Assembly: GCF_002891535.1 (NCBI RefSeq)
Contig: NZ_PDZR01000015.1
Span: 1 to 64,000, forward strand
Direction: 5' to 3'
Origin: Methylocella silvestris
Lineage (GTDB): Bacteria; Pseudomonadota; Alphaproteobacteria; Rhizobiales; Beijerinckiaceae
DNA length: 64,000 bases
Below the pieces are notes generated by a model, which was not told the DNA's origin, ran no database searches, and saw nothing but the letters and a program-made list of their open reading frames with translations. Made by a program: the position numbers and the translations under genes. Shown piece after piece: positions 36,705-47,369 of this stretch. The stretch's first letter is position 1. Each line of letters begins with the position of its first letter.

Positions 36705-36802
36705 ATTGTCCGCAAGCCAGCGCCGCGCAGGAGGCGTGAGGGCTTAAGGCCTTGTCGAAGGTCCGATCGGCCGAAGATCGGAATTCTATTCCGGAGCTGA
36801 GC

Positions 36803-38560
36803 ATGTCGAATTTGATCACCGGAGCCGAGATGGTCGTGCGGGCGCTGCAGGACCAGGGCGTCGACAGTATTTTCGGCTATCCGGGCGGCGCGGTGCTGCC
36901 GATCTACGACGCCTTGTTTCATCAGAACCAGATCGTTCACGTACTGGTGCGCCATGAGCAGGGCGCCGCGCACGCGGCGGAAGGCTATGCCCGCTCCAGC
37001 GGCAAGGTCGGCGTCGTCCTCGTGACCTCGGGACCCGGCGCAACCAACGCCGTCACGGGCCTCACCGATGCGCTGATGGACTCGATCCCGCTGGTTTGCA
37101 TCACCGGCCAGGTGCCGACGCATCTCATCGGCTCCGACGCGTTCCAGGAATGCGACACGGTCGGCATCACGCGCCATTGCACCAAGCATAATTATCTGGT
37201 GCGCTCGATCGAGGATCTGCCGCGTGTGCTGCATGAGGCGTTTTACGTCGCGCAAACGGGTCGGCCGGGTCCCGTCGTCATCGATATTCCGAAAGACATT
37301 CAATTCGCGCTGGGCGATTATTTCGGCCCGCACAAAATCGAGCACAAGACCTATAAGCCGAGGCTTGACGGCGACGCCGAGAAGATCGAGCACGCCGTCA
37401 CCATGATGCTGGCGGCGCGGCGGCCGGTTTTTTACACGGGTGGCGGCGTCGTCAATTCCGGGCCGGAAGCCTCGCGGCTGCTGCGCGAATTCGTCGAACT
37501 GACCGGCTTTCCGATCACCTCGACGCTGATGGGCCTTGGCTCCTATCCGGCCTCGGGCGACAAATGGCTTGGCATGCTTGGCATGCACGGGACCTTCGAG
37601 GCCAATAACGCCATGCATGATTGCGATCTCATGATCGCCGTCGGCTCGCGTTTCGATGATCGCATCACCGGCCGGCTCGACGCCTTCTCGCCCGGCTCGA
37701 AGAAGATCCACATCGACATCGATCCCTCCTCGATCAACAAGAACGTCAAGATCGATCTCGGCATTATCGGCGATTGCGCGCATGTGCTGCGGCAGATGTT
37801 AGATGCCTATCGCGCGCGGAAATCCGCGCCCGACGAGGCCGCGCTGACGCGCTGGTGGCAGGAGATCGACAAATGGCGCGCCCGGAAGTCGCTGTCCTTC
37901 AAGCAGTCGGGCGCGGTGATCAAGCCGCAATATGCGGTACAGCGCCTCTATGAGCTGACGAAGAACCGCGACGCCTACATCACGACGGAAGTCGGCCAGC
38001 ATCAGATGTGGGCGGCGCAGCACTATCATTTCGAAGAGCCGAACCGCTGGATGACCAGCGGCGGCCTCGGCACGATGGGCTACGGCCTGCCGGCGGCGAT
38101 CGGCGCGCAGATCGCCCATCCGGGCGCGCTCGTCGTCGACATCGCCGGCGAAGCTTCGATCCTGATGAATATTCAGGAGCTGTCGACCGCCATACAATTC
38201 CGTTTGCCGGTCAAGATCTTCATCCTCAACAATGAATATATGGGGATGGTCAGGCAATGGCAGGAATTGCTGCACGGCGGGCGTCTGTCGCAGAGCTATT
38301 CGGAGGCGCTCCCTGATTTCGTCAAGCTCGCCGAAGCCTATGGCGCGCAGGGCATCCGCTGCTCGGATCCCGCAAGTCTTGATGGCGCCATTATCGAGAT
38401 GATCGAATCGCCCCGCACCGTGGTGTTCGATTGTATCGTCGACAAGACCGAAAACTGTCTGCCGATGATTCCCTCGGGCAAGGCGCATAATGAAATGCTG
38501 ATGCCCGACGAAGACGATATCGAGGCCGTGATCGACGCGGCCGGCAAGATGCTGGTTTGA
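36803..38560 (+). CDS. ilvB: Acetolactate synthase large subunit, biosynthetic type
   Basis: A 585-residue ThDP- and FAD-dependent enzyme that makes acetolactate or acetohydroxybutyrate for valine, leucine and isoleucine (also named ilvI). It has GYPGGAVLPIYDALF near the front with the catalytic Glu in VRHEQGAAHAAEGYARSSG, the FAD domain with MLGMHGTFEANNAM, and the ThDP motif from GDIAGEASILMN-like VDIAGEASILMNIQELSTA to ILNNEYMGMVRQWQ. The ATG at 36803 follows GGAG. Control by the Leu-Ile-Val leader is described separately. Confidence 0.97.
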   Translation: MSNLITGAEMVVRALQDQGVDSIFGYPGGAVLPIYDALFHQNQIVHVLVRHEQGAAHAAEGYARSSGKVGVVLVTSGPGATNAVTGLTDALMDSIPLVCITGQVPTHLIGSDAFQECDTVGITRHCTKHNYLVRSIEDLPRVLHEAFYVAQTGRPGPVVIDIPKDIQFALGDYFGPHKIEHKTYKPRLDGDAEKIEHAVTMMLAARRPVFYTGGGVVNSGPEASRLLREFVELTGFPITSTLMGLGSYPASGDKWLGMLGMHGTFEANNAMHDCDLMIAVGSRFDDRITGRLDAFSPGSKKIHIDIDPSSINKNVKIDLGIIGDCAHVLRQMLDAYRARKSAPDEAALTRWWQEIDKWRARKSLSFKQSGAVIKPQYAVQRLYELTKNRDAYITTEVGQHQMWAAQHYHFEEPNRWMTSGGLGTMGYGLPAAIGAQIAHPGALVVDIAGEASILMNIQELSTAIQFRLPVKIFILNNEYMGMVRQWQELLHGGRLSQSYSEALPDFVKLAEAYGAQGIRCSDPASLDGAIIEMIESPRTVVFDCIVDKTENCLPMIPSGKAHNEMLMPDEDDIEAVIDAAGKMLV

Positions 38561-38565
38561 GAGAC

Positions 38566-40255
<1,690 letters not shown>

Positions 40256-40476
40256 GGGTGGAAGGGGCGTACCCGAAATGACGGCGTGGAATAGAGCCGC
40301 CTCAAGGCGCAAGCCGAGTTCAATTACGGGCTTGGCACCGAGATACTGTTCCTATTCGTCGCTCCCGGCAATAGTGGTGCGGTGAGGTGCACGGTCGAGA
40401 ACTCGTTCGGAGCAGACGGACTAAAGTATGTTTTTCGCCTTAGTAACATGCCCTGACGAATTTCGGAACTCTTGCC
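40256..40476. other. Spacer upstream of the HNH-like gene
   Basis: About 220 bases in which composition shifts from the GC-rich core to the more AT-rich gene that follows. No gene, repeat or strong terminator is seen after ilvC. Confidence 0.4.
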
Positions 40477-41616
40477 ATGTCGCTACGGATGATAAGGGAC
40501 GTGCTAAAAGCCAGAGAAGTCCTGACGCATTGCTCCCTCTGCGGGCGGGCCTTTGCGCGTTTTCCTTCAGATGAAGAGCATATTTTTCCGCGATGGCTTC
40601 AACACCACCACGAGCTTTGGAACCGGAAGCTCAATATTCCGAATTTCCTAGGCAAGCGTTACAAGACCGTCAAAATCACAATTTGTCAGCGGTGCAATGG
40701 CACGACTTTTGGTGCCCTTGAGACGCGCCTTGCGCCGCTTCTTACCAACGGTGACCCATTCACTAGCATCGTCACGGTCTGCGACGCTGAACTTGCAGTC
40801 TGGCTTGGAAAAATTTTCTGGCTGCTCATCCGCAAGAGTCATTCCGTTATCGATTATAGAACTCGGGGCTTGCCGAAACCGGGGCGCATTATCCCCGATG
40901 AATTGTTCCCGGGCACGCTTTATCTCGGAATGATGCAGCGCGCATTTGCTACGGGAAAGGGGTTCGAATCATGCTTTAATAACGATCTACTTATTCCCGA
41001 GTTATTTTGTGGTGCTCCGTTTTCGCTCTACCGTTTTCGTATAGATACCCGTGACAATCGATTTGAAGCCTTCGATTTCATGGACAATCCGGCAACCTTG
41101 GGAGTTGCTTTTCGTAGCGACAATCTCGGTATCATATGTATTTTCGATGGCGGCTTGCACCGACGCTTTCGCCAACATTGGTACGAGTTTTTAGCCGGTC
41201 ACGCGCTCCATCCGCTACAGTTTGCGGAAGTTGCCGCGCGCATAATCTATGATCAGACTGTTCTTCATGAGGATGCGACGAGGGTAACTTACTATTGGAA
41301 TAAGGCGCTTAATGCCATTGTTTCGCAAATGCATACGCCGCGATATTTTAATCCGTACTTGGAAGTGCATCACGATCCAAAACGGCAAGCGGACTTGATC
41401 GCGCGCTTCACTTTTAATGATCCTTCCTGGATTCTTCGCCCAGACGGTAGCATGGTGACCTGCCTGCACGATTTAAATGGTGATTTTCTGCGCTTTGCAG
41501 TGACCGATGAGGAATTGGCTGCGGCCCGGGCCGATCCCAATCAGATTGTATTTGGCCCCATGAATAGCGACTGGCGCGTCAGCGAGCATGGGCCGAGCAG
41601 TAGCGGGTCTGCCTAA
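40477..41616 (+). CDS. HNH-like zinc-motif protein of unknown function, probably acquired
   Basis: A 379-residue protein. Its front contains a treble-clef-like zinc pattern with an HNH look: Cys19-x2-Cys22 (THCSLCGRAF), Glu34-His35 in DEEHIFPRWL, and Cys70-x2-Cys73-Asn74 (CQRCNGTTFG). This is the CxxC...EHxxP...CxxCN arrangement of HNH nucleases in which the His coordinates the metal. The remaining 300 residues have no known motif and may form a specificity or partner domain. The gene is clearly richer in A/T than its neighbours and stands alone between ilvC and prfC, signs of transfer. A phage-defence nuclease is an attractive reading but unproven. A second ATG at 40489 is a possible start. 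Confidence 0.7.
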   Translation: MSLRMIRDVLKAREVLTHCSLCGRAFARFPSDEEHIFPRWLQHHHELWNRKLNIPNFLGKRYKTVKITICQRCNGTTFGALETRLAPLLTNGDPFTSIVTVCDAELAVWLGKIFWLLIRKSHSVIDYRTRGLPKPGRIIPDELFPGTLYLGMMQRAFATGKGFESCFNNDLLIPELFCGAPFSLYRFRIDTRDNRFEAFDFMDNPATLGVAFRSDNLGIICIFDGGLHRRFRQHWYEFLAGHALHPLQFAEVAARIIYDQTVLHEDATRVTYYWNKALNAIVSQMHTPRYFNPYLEVHHDPKRQADLIARFTFNDPSWILRPDGSMVTCLHDLNGDFLRFAVTDEELAAARADPNQIVFGPMNSDWRVSEHGPSSSGSA

Positions 41617-41631
41617 AGTCCTACGGACTTT
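41615..41631 (+). terminator. Hairpin at the HNH-like gene stop
   Basis: AAAGTCC-TAC-GGACTTT: a 7-bp perfect stem with a three-base loop that starts inside the stop codon. It has a TTT inside the stem end but only a weak T-run after it. Confidence 0.5.
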
Positions 41632-41743
41632 GGGTCGCGGAGGCGCAAAATCAAACCTCAATAAGCTACTCATTGCGAGTCTGGTCGTCTTTAGCTGCAC
41701 GTAATTCCCCAGCCACTTCTCAATGCGATGCAGGTACAGGCCA

Positions 41744-43333
41744 CTACGCCGCCTTCTGGTAATCCTTGATGTCCGAAAAAATCACCTCGGGCCATTTGTC
41801 CTGTTCATATTTCAGATCCCACGCCGACGCGGCCATGAAGACGGGGGCGCCGTCGAGGTCGAGCGCCATTGACGAGGGATGTGCGCGGATGAATTTGTCG
41901 AGTTCGGGGGCAGGCGCCGTGATCCAGCGGCAGGACTCGAAGCGGCTCTGCTCGAAGCTGACGCCTAACCCATATTCGGCCTCAAGCCGCTCGGCCAGCA
42001 CGTCGAGCTGCAGCGCGCCGACGACGCCGACGATGGCGCCGGAGCCGTCGTTCGGCAGAAACAGCTGCACGACGCCTTCCTCGCCCATCTGGCTCAAGGC
42101 TTCGCGCAGCTTCTTCGCCTTCATCGCGTCGCCGATTTTCACGCGACGCAGGATTTCCGGGGCAAAGCTCGGCACGCCGCGAAAGACAAGATCCTCGCCC
42201 TCGGTCAGCGTGTCGCCGATGCGCAGCGTGCCATGGTTGGGGATGCCGACGACATCGCCGGCATAGGCTTCCTCGGCGAGCTGGCGGTCCTGCGCGAAGA
42301 AGAATTGCGGCGCATTAAGCGCGATGTTCTTGCCGGTCCGCACCAGCTTCGCCTTCATGCCGCGCCGCAGTTTTCCCGAGCAGACGCGCATGAAGGCGAT
42401 GCGGTCGCGGTGGTTCGGATCCATGTTCGCCTGGATCTTGAAGACGAAGCCGGTCATCTTGTCTTCGCGCGCATCGACTTTTCGCGAGGCGGCTTCCAAC
42501 CCCTGCGGCGGCGGCGCGAATTCGCCGAGCGCGTCGATGAGGTCACGTACGCCGAAATTGCGCAGCGCGCTGCCGAAAAAGGTCGGCGTCAGATGGCCTT
42601 CGAGAAACGCCTTGCGGTCGAAATGCTTGAGCCCGCCGCGCGCGAGTTCGATCTGCTCGCGCACGGTTTCGAATTCGGATTCGCCAAGCAGACTTTTGAT
42701 GAACGGGTCGTCGGGGCCGGAGACCGCGACCGGCTCGCCGTCGCGGTCGATCTGGCGCACGATATTGCGCGCAAGGTCGAAGGTGCCCCTGAAGCCGCGG
42801 CCGGAGCCGAGCGGCCAGGTCATCGGTGCGACGTCGAGGGCGAGCGTCTTTTCAATCTCGTCGATGAGATCGAACGGGTCGCGCGTCTCGCGGTCGAGCT
42901 TGTTGATGAAGGTGATGATCGGGATGTCGCGCAGGCGGCAGACCTCGAACAGTTTTCGCGTGCGCGCCTCGATGCCCTTGGCCGCGTCGATCACCATGAT
43001 GGCGGAATCGACCGCCGTCAGCGTACGATAGGTGTCTTCGGAGAAATCCTCATGGCCCGGCGTGTCGAGCAGATTATAGACGCAGCCGCCATATTCGAAG
43101 GTCATCACGGAGGTGACGACAGAGATGCCGCGCTCGCGCTCGATGCCCATCCAGTCGGAGCGGGTCTGGCGGCGGTTCGCCTTGGCGCGCACTTCGCCGG
43201 CGAGCTGGATCGCGCCGCCGAACAGCAGCAGCTTTTCGGTGAGCGTCGTCTTGCCGGCGTCGGGGTGGGAGATGATGGCGAAAGTGCGCCGGCGCGCCAC
43301 GGGGTCTTTAAGCTGGGGGTCGGAAGCGTTCAT
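41744..43333 (-). CDS. prfC: Peptide chain release factor 3
   Basis: A GTPase that removes RF1/RF2 from the ribosome after termination. The 529 residues match the E. coli protein in length. The G1 loop is HPDAGKTTLTEKLL, G2/G3 are GISVVTSV and DTPGHEDFSEDT, and G4 is INKLDRE. RF3-specific strings include FEYGGCVYNLLDTPG and DRIAFMRVCSGK. The ATG at 43333 opens MNASDPQLKDPVARRRTFAI; a frame six codons longer has no good start. The gene faces away from the DUF1810 gene. Confidence 0.97.
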   Translation of the reverse strand: MNASDPQLKDPVARRRTFAIISHPDAGKTTLTEKLLLFGGAIQLAGEVRAKANRRQTRSDWMGIERERGISVVTSVMTFEYGGCVYNLLDTPGHEDFSEDTYRTLTAVDSAIMVIDAAKGIEARTRKLFEVCRLRDIPIITFINKLDRETRDPFDLIDEIEKTLALDVAPMTWPLGSGRGFRGTFDLARNIVRQIDRDGEPVAVSGPDDPFIKSLLGESEFETVREQIELARGGLKHFDRKAFLEGHLTPTFFGSALRNFGVRDLIDALGEFAPPPQGLEAASRKVDAREDKMTGFVFKIQANMDPNHRDRIAFMRVCSGKLRRGMKAKLVRTGKNIALNAPQFFFAQDRQLAEEAYAGDVVGIPNHGTLRIGDTLTEGEDLVFRGVPSFAPEILRRVKIGDAMKAKKLREALSQMGEEGVVQLFLPNDGSGAIVGVVGALQLDVLAERLEAEYGLGVSFEQSRFESCRWITAPAPELDKFIRAHPSSMALDLDGAPVFMAASAWDLKYEQDKWPEVIFSDIKDYQKAA

Positions 43334-43440
43334 AGGTTTGCTACGTCGCAAGGGGCGCTCGCGATGTCAATTGTTTCGGGGCGCCTGGAACAGCGCCGCG
43401 GAAACGGGCATTGACGGGGCGTAAATCGAGGAGAGCGGCC

Positions 43441-43875
43441 ATGCCGCAACCGGATTCCGACGATCCGTTCGATCTGCGCCGTTTCGTCGAGGCCCAGGAG
43501 GGCGTCTTCGCGCGGGCCTGCGCGGAGCTCCAGCGCGGGCGCAAGGCGACGCATTGGATGTGGTTCATCTTTCCGCAGATCGCCGGGCTCGGATCGAGCG
43601 CCATGGCGCAGCGCTATGCGATGTCCGGGCGCGCCGAGGCGCAAGCCTATCTGCGCCACATGATTCTGGGGCCGCGGCTCAAAAGCTGCGCCGAAATCGT
43701 CAACGCGCTCGAAGGCGGCTCGGCGGCGGAGATTTTCGGCTATCCCGACATGCTGAAATTCCAGTCTTCGATGACGCTGTTCGCCGCAACGGCGGAGGAC
43801 AATCGCGTTTTCCTCGAGGCTTTGCGCAAATATTTCGGCGGCGGGCAGGATCAGGCGACGCTGGAGCGGCTGTGA
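43441..43875 (+). CDS. DUF1810 family protein
   Basis: A 144-residue soluble protein. It begins with the family pattern DPFDLRRFVEAQE, followed by HWMWFIFPQIAGLGSSAMAQRYAM, SGRAEAQAYLRHMILGPRL and FGYPDMLKFQSSMTLFAA, which define DUF1810. Structures of relatives are helical; some DUF1810 proteins are related to macrodomain-adjacent or NADAR-like folds, but the function is not established. GAGGAGAG precedes the ATG. It converges on thiD with 10 bases between. Confidence 0.88.
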   Translation: MPQPDSDDPFDLRRFVEAQEGVFARACAELQRGRKATHWMWFIFPQIAGLGSSAMAQRYAMSGRAEAQAYLRHMILGPRLKSCAEIVNALEGGSAAEIFGYPDMLKFQSSMTLFAATAEDNRVFLEALRKYFGGGQDQATLERL

Positions 43876-43885
43876 CGCCGTGGCC

Positions 43886-44698
43886 TCAAGCCTTCGGCCA
43901 GAGCGCGAAGAAATGGTGGGTTGGCCCGTGGCCTTCTCCCGTTCCGACATTCAGGGCGCCCGCGGCGCCGAGCGCGCCGGTGAGATAGGCTTTGGCGGCG
44001 GCGACGGCGTCGAGAAGCGGCAGGCCGCGGCCGAGAAAAGCGGCGATCGCCGAAGACAGCGTGCATCCCGTGCCATGGGTGTTGCGCGTTTTGACGCGCG
44101 GCGCTGAGAGAATTTCCTCGGTTGCGCCGTCGAGGAAAAAATCCTCCGATGTCTCGCCCCCGGCGTCGCCGCCCTTGATCAGCACGGCTTTGGCGCCGAG
44201 CCGAACGAGGCGGTCCGCCGCCTCGCGCATCTGCGCCGGACCTAACGGGCGCGGCGCGTCGGAGAGGCGCCTCGCCTCACTGAGGTTGGGCGTCACGAGG
44301 CTCGCGAGCGGGAACAGGCGGGCGACGATCGCCTGTTCGACGCCCTCGCTGGCGAGCGCGTCGCCGCTTGTCGCGACCAGCACCGGATCCAGCACGATCG
44401 CGGGCGGCTTGTAAAAAGCCAGCCGATCGGCCACGGCCTCGACGACGGCCGCCGAGCCGAGCATGCCGATTTTGACCGCCGCGACCGCGATATCGTCAAA
44501 TATCGCGTCGATCTGAGCCGCGACGAAATCGGCTGGCGGCACATGGACCGCCCTGACGCCGCGCGTGTTCTGCGCCGTCAGCGCCGTGATCGCCGCCATG
44601 CCGTAACAGCCGAGCGCCGAAAATGTCTTGAGATCGGCCTGAATCCCCGCGCCGCCGCTTGGGTCTGAGCCGGCGATCGAAAGAATGTTGGGCGTCAT
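43886..44698 (-). CDS. thiD: Hydroxymethylpyrimidine/phosphomethylpyrimidine kinase
   Basis: Phosphorylates the pyrimidine made by ThiC twice to give HMP-PP for thiamine synthesis. The 270-residue ribokinase-fold enzyme starts NILSIAGSDPSGGAGIQADLKTF, split here by the substrate-binding GSDPSGGAG; KIGMLGSAAVVEAVAD and PNLSEARRL follow; and the anion hole and catalytic Asp-like region is THGTGCTLSSAIAAFLG. No TPP riboswitch lies upstream of it, in contrast to thiC. Confidence 0.96.
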   Translation of the reverse strand: MTPNILSIAGSDPSGGAGIQADLKTFSALGCYGMAAITALTAQNTRGVRAVHVPPADFVAAQIDAIFDDIAVAAVKIGMLGSAAVVEAVADRLAFYKPPAIVLDPVLVATSGDALASEGVEQAIVARLFPLASLVTPNLSEARRLSDAPRPLGPAQMREAADRLVRLGAKAVLIKGGDAGGETSEDFFLDGATEEILSAPRVKTRNTHGTGCTLSSAIAAFLGRGLPLLDAVAAAKAYLTGALGAAGALNVGTGEGHGPTHHFFALWPKA

Positions 44699-44727
44699 AT
44701 CGTTGCTTCCTGCTGACGGGCCATGCG

Positions 44728-45243
44728 TCAGCGCCGCAGCGGAGCCGGCTTCGCGCGGCCGCGTCCGCGGTGGCGGAACGGCGCGAAAAGAATTTGCCAG
44801 GCGCCGAAACCAGCCACGAAACCAAGCCCGCCGAGCGCGAAACCCTCGCCCGTCACCGGAACCGCAGGCTCGAAGCTGGCATAGGCCCGGCGCGCGATCA
44901 AGGGATCGAAGTCGGCGGCAAGCGCCGTCAAGCGTCCGATCGGCCCCGATTGCGCCATGGCTTGGTTAGAGCGCGTCAGTTTCTGGAGTCGCTCGGAAAC
45001 ATCCTTCATCTGGCTGCCGCGGTCGCGTACGAATTCGTCTGTGCTGGCGCGCAGCCGCGCAATCCCTTCGTCCTCGCTGAGGCCCTGGCGCGCGCTGTCG
45101 TCGTCGAAGGTTGTGACGATCGCCTGCAATTCGTCGATCGCGCCGCCAAGCCTTTGACGATATTGTTGGGCGTATTCGGGGATTTGCGACGCGGCGACGC
45201 CGGTCGCTATCCCGAAGCATAGAGCGAGCCTTGACCGCAGCAT
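44728..45243 (-). CDS. DUF2937 family protein
   Basis: A 171-residue protein with an N-terminal hydrophobic helix (about residues 3-19), a helical polar middle with IPEYAQQYRQRLGGAIDELQ, which is the DUF2937 hallmark, and a second hydrophobic helix around residues 138-152 before a basic tail. It is probably a membrane-anchored protein with the middle part outside the membrane or in the periplasm. Function unknown. It ends 29 bases before the thiD start, so it may be cotranscribed with thiD. Confidence 0.83.
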   Translation of the reverse strand: MLRSRLALCFGIATGVAASQIPEYAQQYRQRLGGAIDELQAIVTTFDDDSARQGLSEDEGIARLRASTDEFVRDRGSQMKDVSERLQKLTRSNQAMAQSGPIGRLTALAADFDPLIARRAYASFEPAVPVTGEGFALGGLGFVAGFGAWQILFAPFRHRGRGRAKPAPLRR

Positions 45244-45342
45244 TGCTCACCCCTGTGGCGCTTGTACGCCGGTAAGATAGGCGCCGGGGTCAACAAGGTC
45301 CAGTCGCGGCGCGACGCGGGGGGCCGACGCGCCGCGAAACTG

Positions 45343-46506
45343 TCAGGTCGGGTCTTCGCGATGCAGATCGTGCAGGGTCACGCCCTTCGTCAAAGAGGAG
45401 CGCCGCAGCCATTCGGGATGGCGCAGGGTGCGCAACGTGTCCTCATAGCCGGAGTCCCAATGCTCGCGCATCGAGGTGCCGGAGAATTCATAGTCGCGCG
45501 CATGGCCTTCGTAATTCTTATGCTGGTAGATCAGCTGGACGATATTGACGATGGCCGGCTTTTCCGCCTGCGCGATCAATTCGCGTTCGCCGGGCAGCAG
45601 CAGTTCCGGCGGAATGCGCTTCAGGGCGTCGACAAGCTGTGTCTTGAGCTTGTAGATGCGCGCAAATGTGTCGGTGTTCTGCCGCGTGCGGCTTGAATAG
45701 ACGATCTCCTTGTGACGCGTCAGAACGTCGGACATCTGCCGGGGCAGCACCCCCCGCGCGCTGAACAGATCGACCTGGAACACGAGGGATGACAGATGTT
45801 CCTCCTGATCGAGCAAATATTGCAGCGGCGTGTTGGAAACGATGCCGCCGTCCCAATAGTATTCGCCCTCGATCTTCACCGCGGGAAGCGCCGGCGGCAA
45901 CGCGCCGGACGCCATGATGTGCTCCGGCCCAATGCGCTGCTTTTGCGTATCGAAATAGACAAAGTTTCCCGTGCGCACATTGACCGCGCCGACGCTCAGC
46001 CGTTTGCGTCCGTCGTTCAGAAGGTCAAAGTCGATCAGGCTTTCGAGCGTCGCTTTCAAAGCTGCAGAATCGTAATAGCTGGTTGCGCCGTCGGAGCCCG
46101 GAAATTGCAGCCACGGGCTCGTCCTGCGAGGCTGGAAAAAGCCCGGCTGCCCCATCAGCAGCGTGAACAGCGAGCTTGTCTGGTTGCGCAGATCCCGAAA
46201 ATGATCGCCCTGCGGCGTGTAGCTCCAGATTTTGCGGCCGGACACGGTATTCCAGAAGGCCTCAAGGTTCTTGAGGCGCGAGATCGGCGTGTTGCCGGCG
46301 ATGATCGCCGAATTGATCGCGCCGATCGAGACGCCGGAAATCCAGTTCGGCTCGACGCCGGCTTCGCTCAGCGCCTGGAACACGCCGATCTGATAGGCGC
46401 CCAGCGCGCCGCCGCCCTGGAGCACGAGGGCGACGCGATCATAGGCGCGCGAGATCGCCGCGATGTCTTCTGTTCTTGGCGCGCGGGTGGGCGTCATCTC
46501 GTTCAT
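45343..46506 (-). CDS. Patatin-like phospholipase family protein
   Basis: A 387-residue serine hydrolase of the patatin fold with a DUF3734 C-terminal domain. The oxyanion loop is [12 protein letters not shown] (residues 30-41), the nucleophile Ser60 lies in [10 protein letters not shown], and the catalytic Asp219 in [12 protein letters not shown] completes the Ser-Asp dyad. Such proteins cleave phospholipids or acyl esters, and in PHB-forming bacteria some act on polymer or granule-associated lipids. It overlaps the acetoacetate decarboxylase gene by four bases, so the two are translated together; this pairing suggests ketone-body or PHB turnover, by inference. Confidence 0.92.
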   Translation of the reverse strand: MNEMTPTRAPRTEDIAAISRAYDRVALVLQGGGALGAYQIGVFQALSEAGVEPNWISGVSIGAINSAIIAGNTPISRLKNLEAFWNTVSGRKIWSYTPQGDHFRDLRNQTSSLFTLLMGQPGFFQPRRTSPWLQFPGSDGATSYYDSAALKATLESLIDFDLLNDGRKRLSVGAVNVRTGNFVYFDTQKQRIGPEHIMASGALPPALPAVKIEGEYYWDGGIVSNTPLQYLLDQEEHLSSLVFQVDLFSARGVLPRQMSDVLTRHKEIVYSSRTRQNTDTFARIYKLKTQLVDALKRIPPELLLPGERELIAQAEKPAIVNIVQLIYQHKNYEGHARDYEFSGTSMREHWDSGYEDTLRTLRHPEWLRRSSLTKGVTLHDLHREDPT

Positions 46507-47288
46507 CGCGTCGCCTCAAGGATGGCGTTTTCGTCCGAGGACAGGCGACTCGGCGACAGATAGTCATGCACGACCTCGCCGAGGCCGAGCGTCATGTCGC
46601 CGATGAAATGTGTCGCCGACACCACGTCGAGCACGGGCAGCCGGGCCACGTCTGCTGCGACATGATTGAAGAGTTGCAGGGCGGCGGGGCCGCTCCAGGC
46701 GCCCTTCAGATCGACGTCCTGCATGTGGTAGCGCACCAGCTCGCAGATGCGCGGCGATCCATCGACGTCGGGAATGATTTTGATCAGAAAATTCGGCTCG
46801 TCGAGCGCGCGCAGCGTCGGTTCAAGATCGAGTATCTTGTGCTTGTAGCCCATCGTCGCGACGGCGCAGAGCACCGAGCCGTAGGTTAGTTTGCCGACGA
46901 GCACTTCCTGTTCGCGCGCGAGCGTCGGCTTGGCGAGTTTCTTGGGAAAGCCCCAGATTTCGCGCCCGCCGGCGATCGGCGCCTCATCGTCGAGATACAT
47001 CGAATGAACATAAGAGCCGCGCTCGCCGCGAAAGGAGACGGGGATGACCTGCCCGGTTTCCGTGTAGTCGCCAAAGCCGGTGGAGTCCGGCATGCGGATG
47101 AATTCATATTTGACGATGTCGCCGACAGGCTCGAGCGGCTCCGGCAGCACAGCGCGCAGAGCGCTTGGATCGGTCCGGTAGGAAATAACCATGAATTCGC
47201 GATTGTAGAATCGATAGGGCCCCGGCGGATAAGACGGATCATTCAGCGGCATGGCGAAGGCGCGCGCGGCAATTTCATCGATTTTCAT
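46503..47288 (-). CDS. adc: Acetoacetate decarboxylase family protein
   Basis: Decarboxylates acetoacetate to acetone and carbon dioxide through a Schiff base. The 261-residue product carries the catalytic lysine pair in [14 protein letters not shown] (Lys116 is the Schiff-base former by analogy, Lys117 or its neighbour tunes the pKa), preceded by [19 protein letters not shown]. The front [20 protein letters not shown] is also typical. It starts 82 bases after the end of the WD40 gene and overlaps the patatin-like gene. The name adc rests on family resemblance; some members act on other beta-keto acids. Confidence 0.9.
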   Translation of the reverse strand: MKIDEIAARAFAMPLNDPSYPPGPYRFYNREFMVISYRTDPSALRAVLPEPLEPVGDIVKYEFIRMPDSTGFGDYTETGQVIPVSFRGERGSYVHSMYLDDEAPIAGGREIWGFPKKLAKPTLAREQEVLVGKLTYGSVLCAVATMGYKHKILDLEPTLRALDEPNFLIKIIPDVDGSPRICELVRYHMQDVDLKGAWSGPAALQLFNHVAADVARLPVLDVVSATHFIGDMTLGLGEVVHDYLSPSRLSSDENAILEATR

Positions 47289-47369
47289 GGGATGCCTTGA
47301 TCGAGGTCATGGAATCCCAAAAATCTAGCAGAGCCATGTGACGGAGAATTAACGCCGCGCCTGCGTTTG

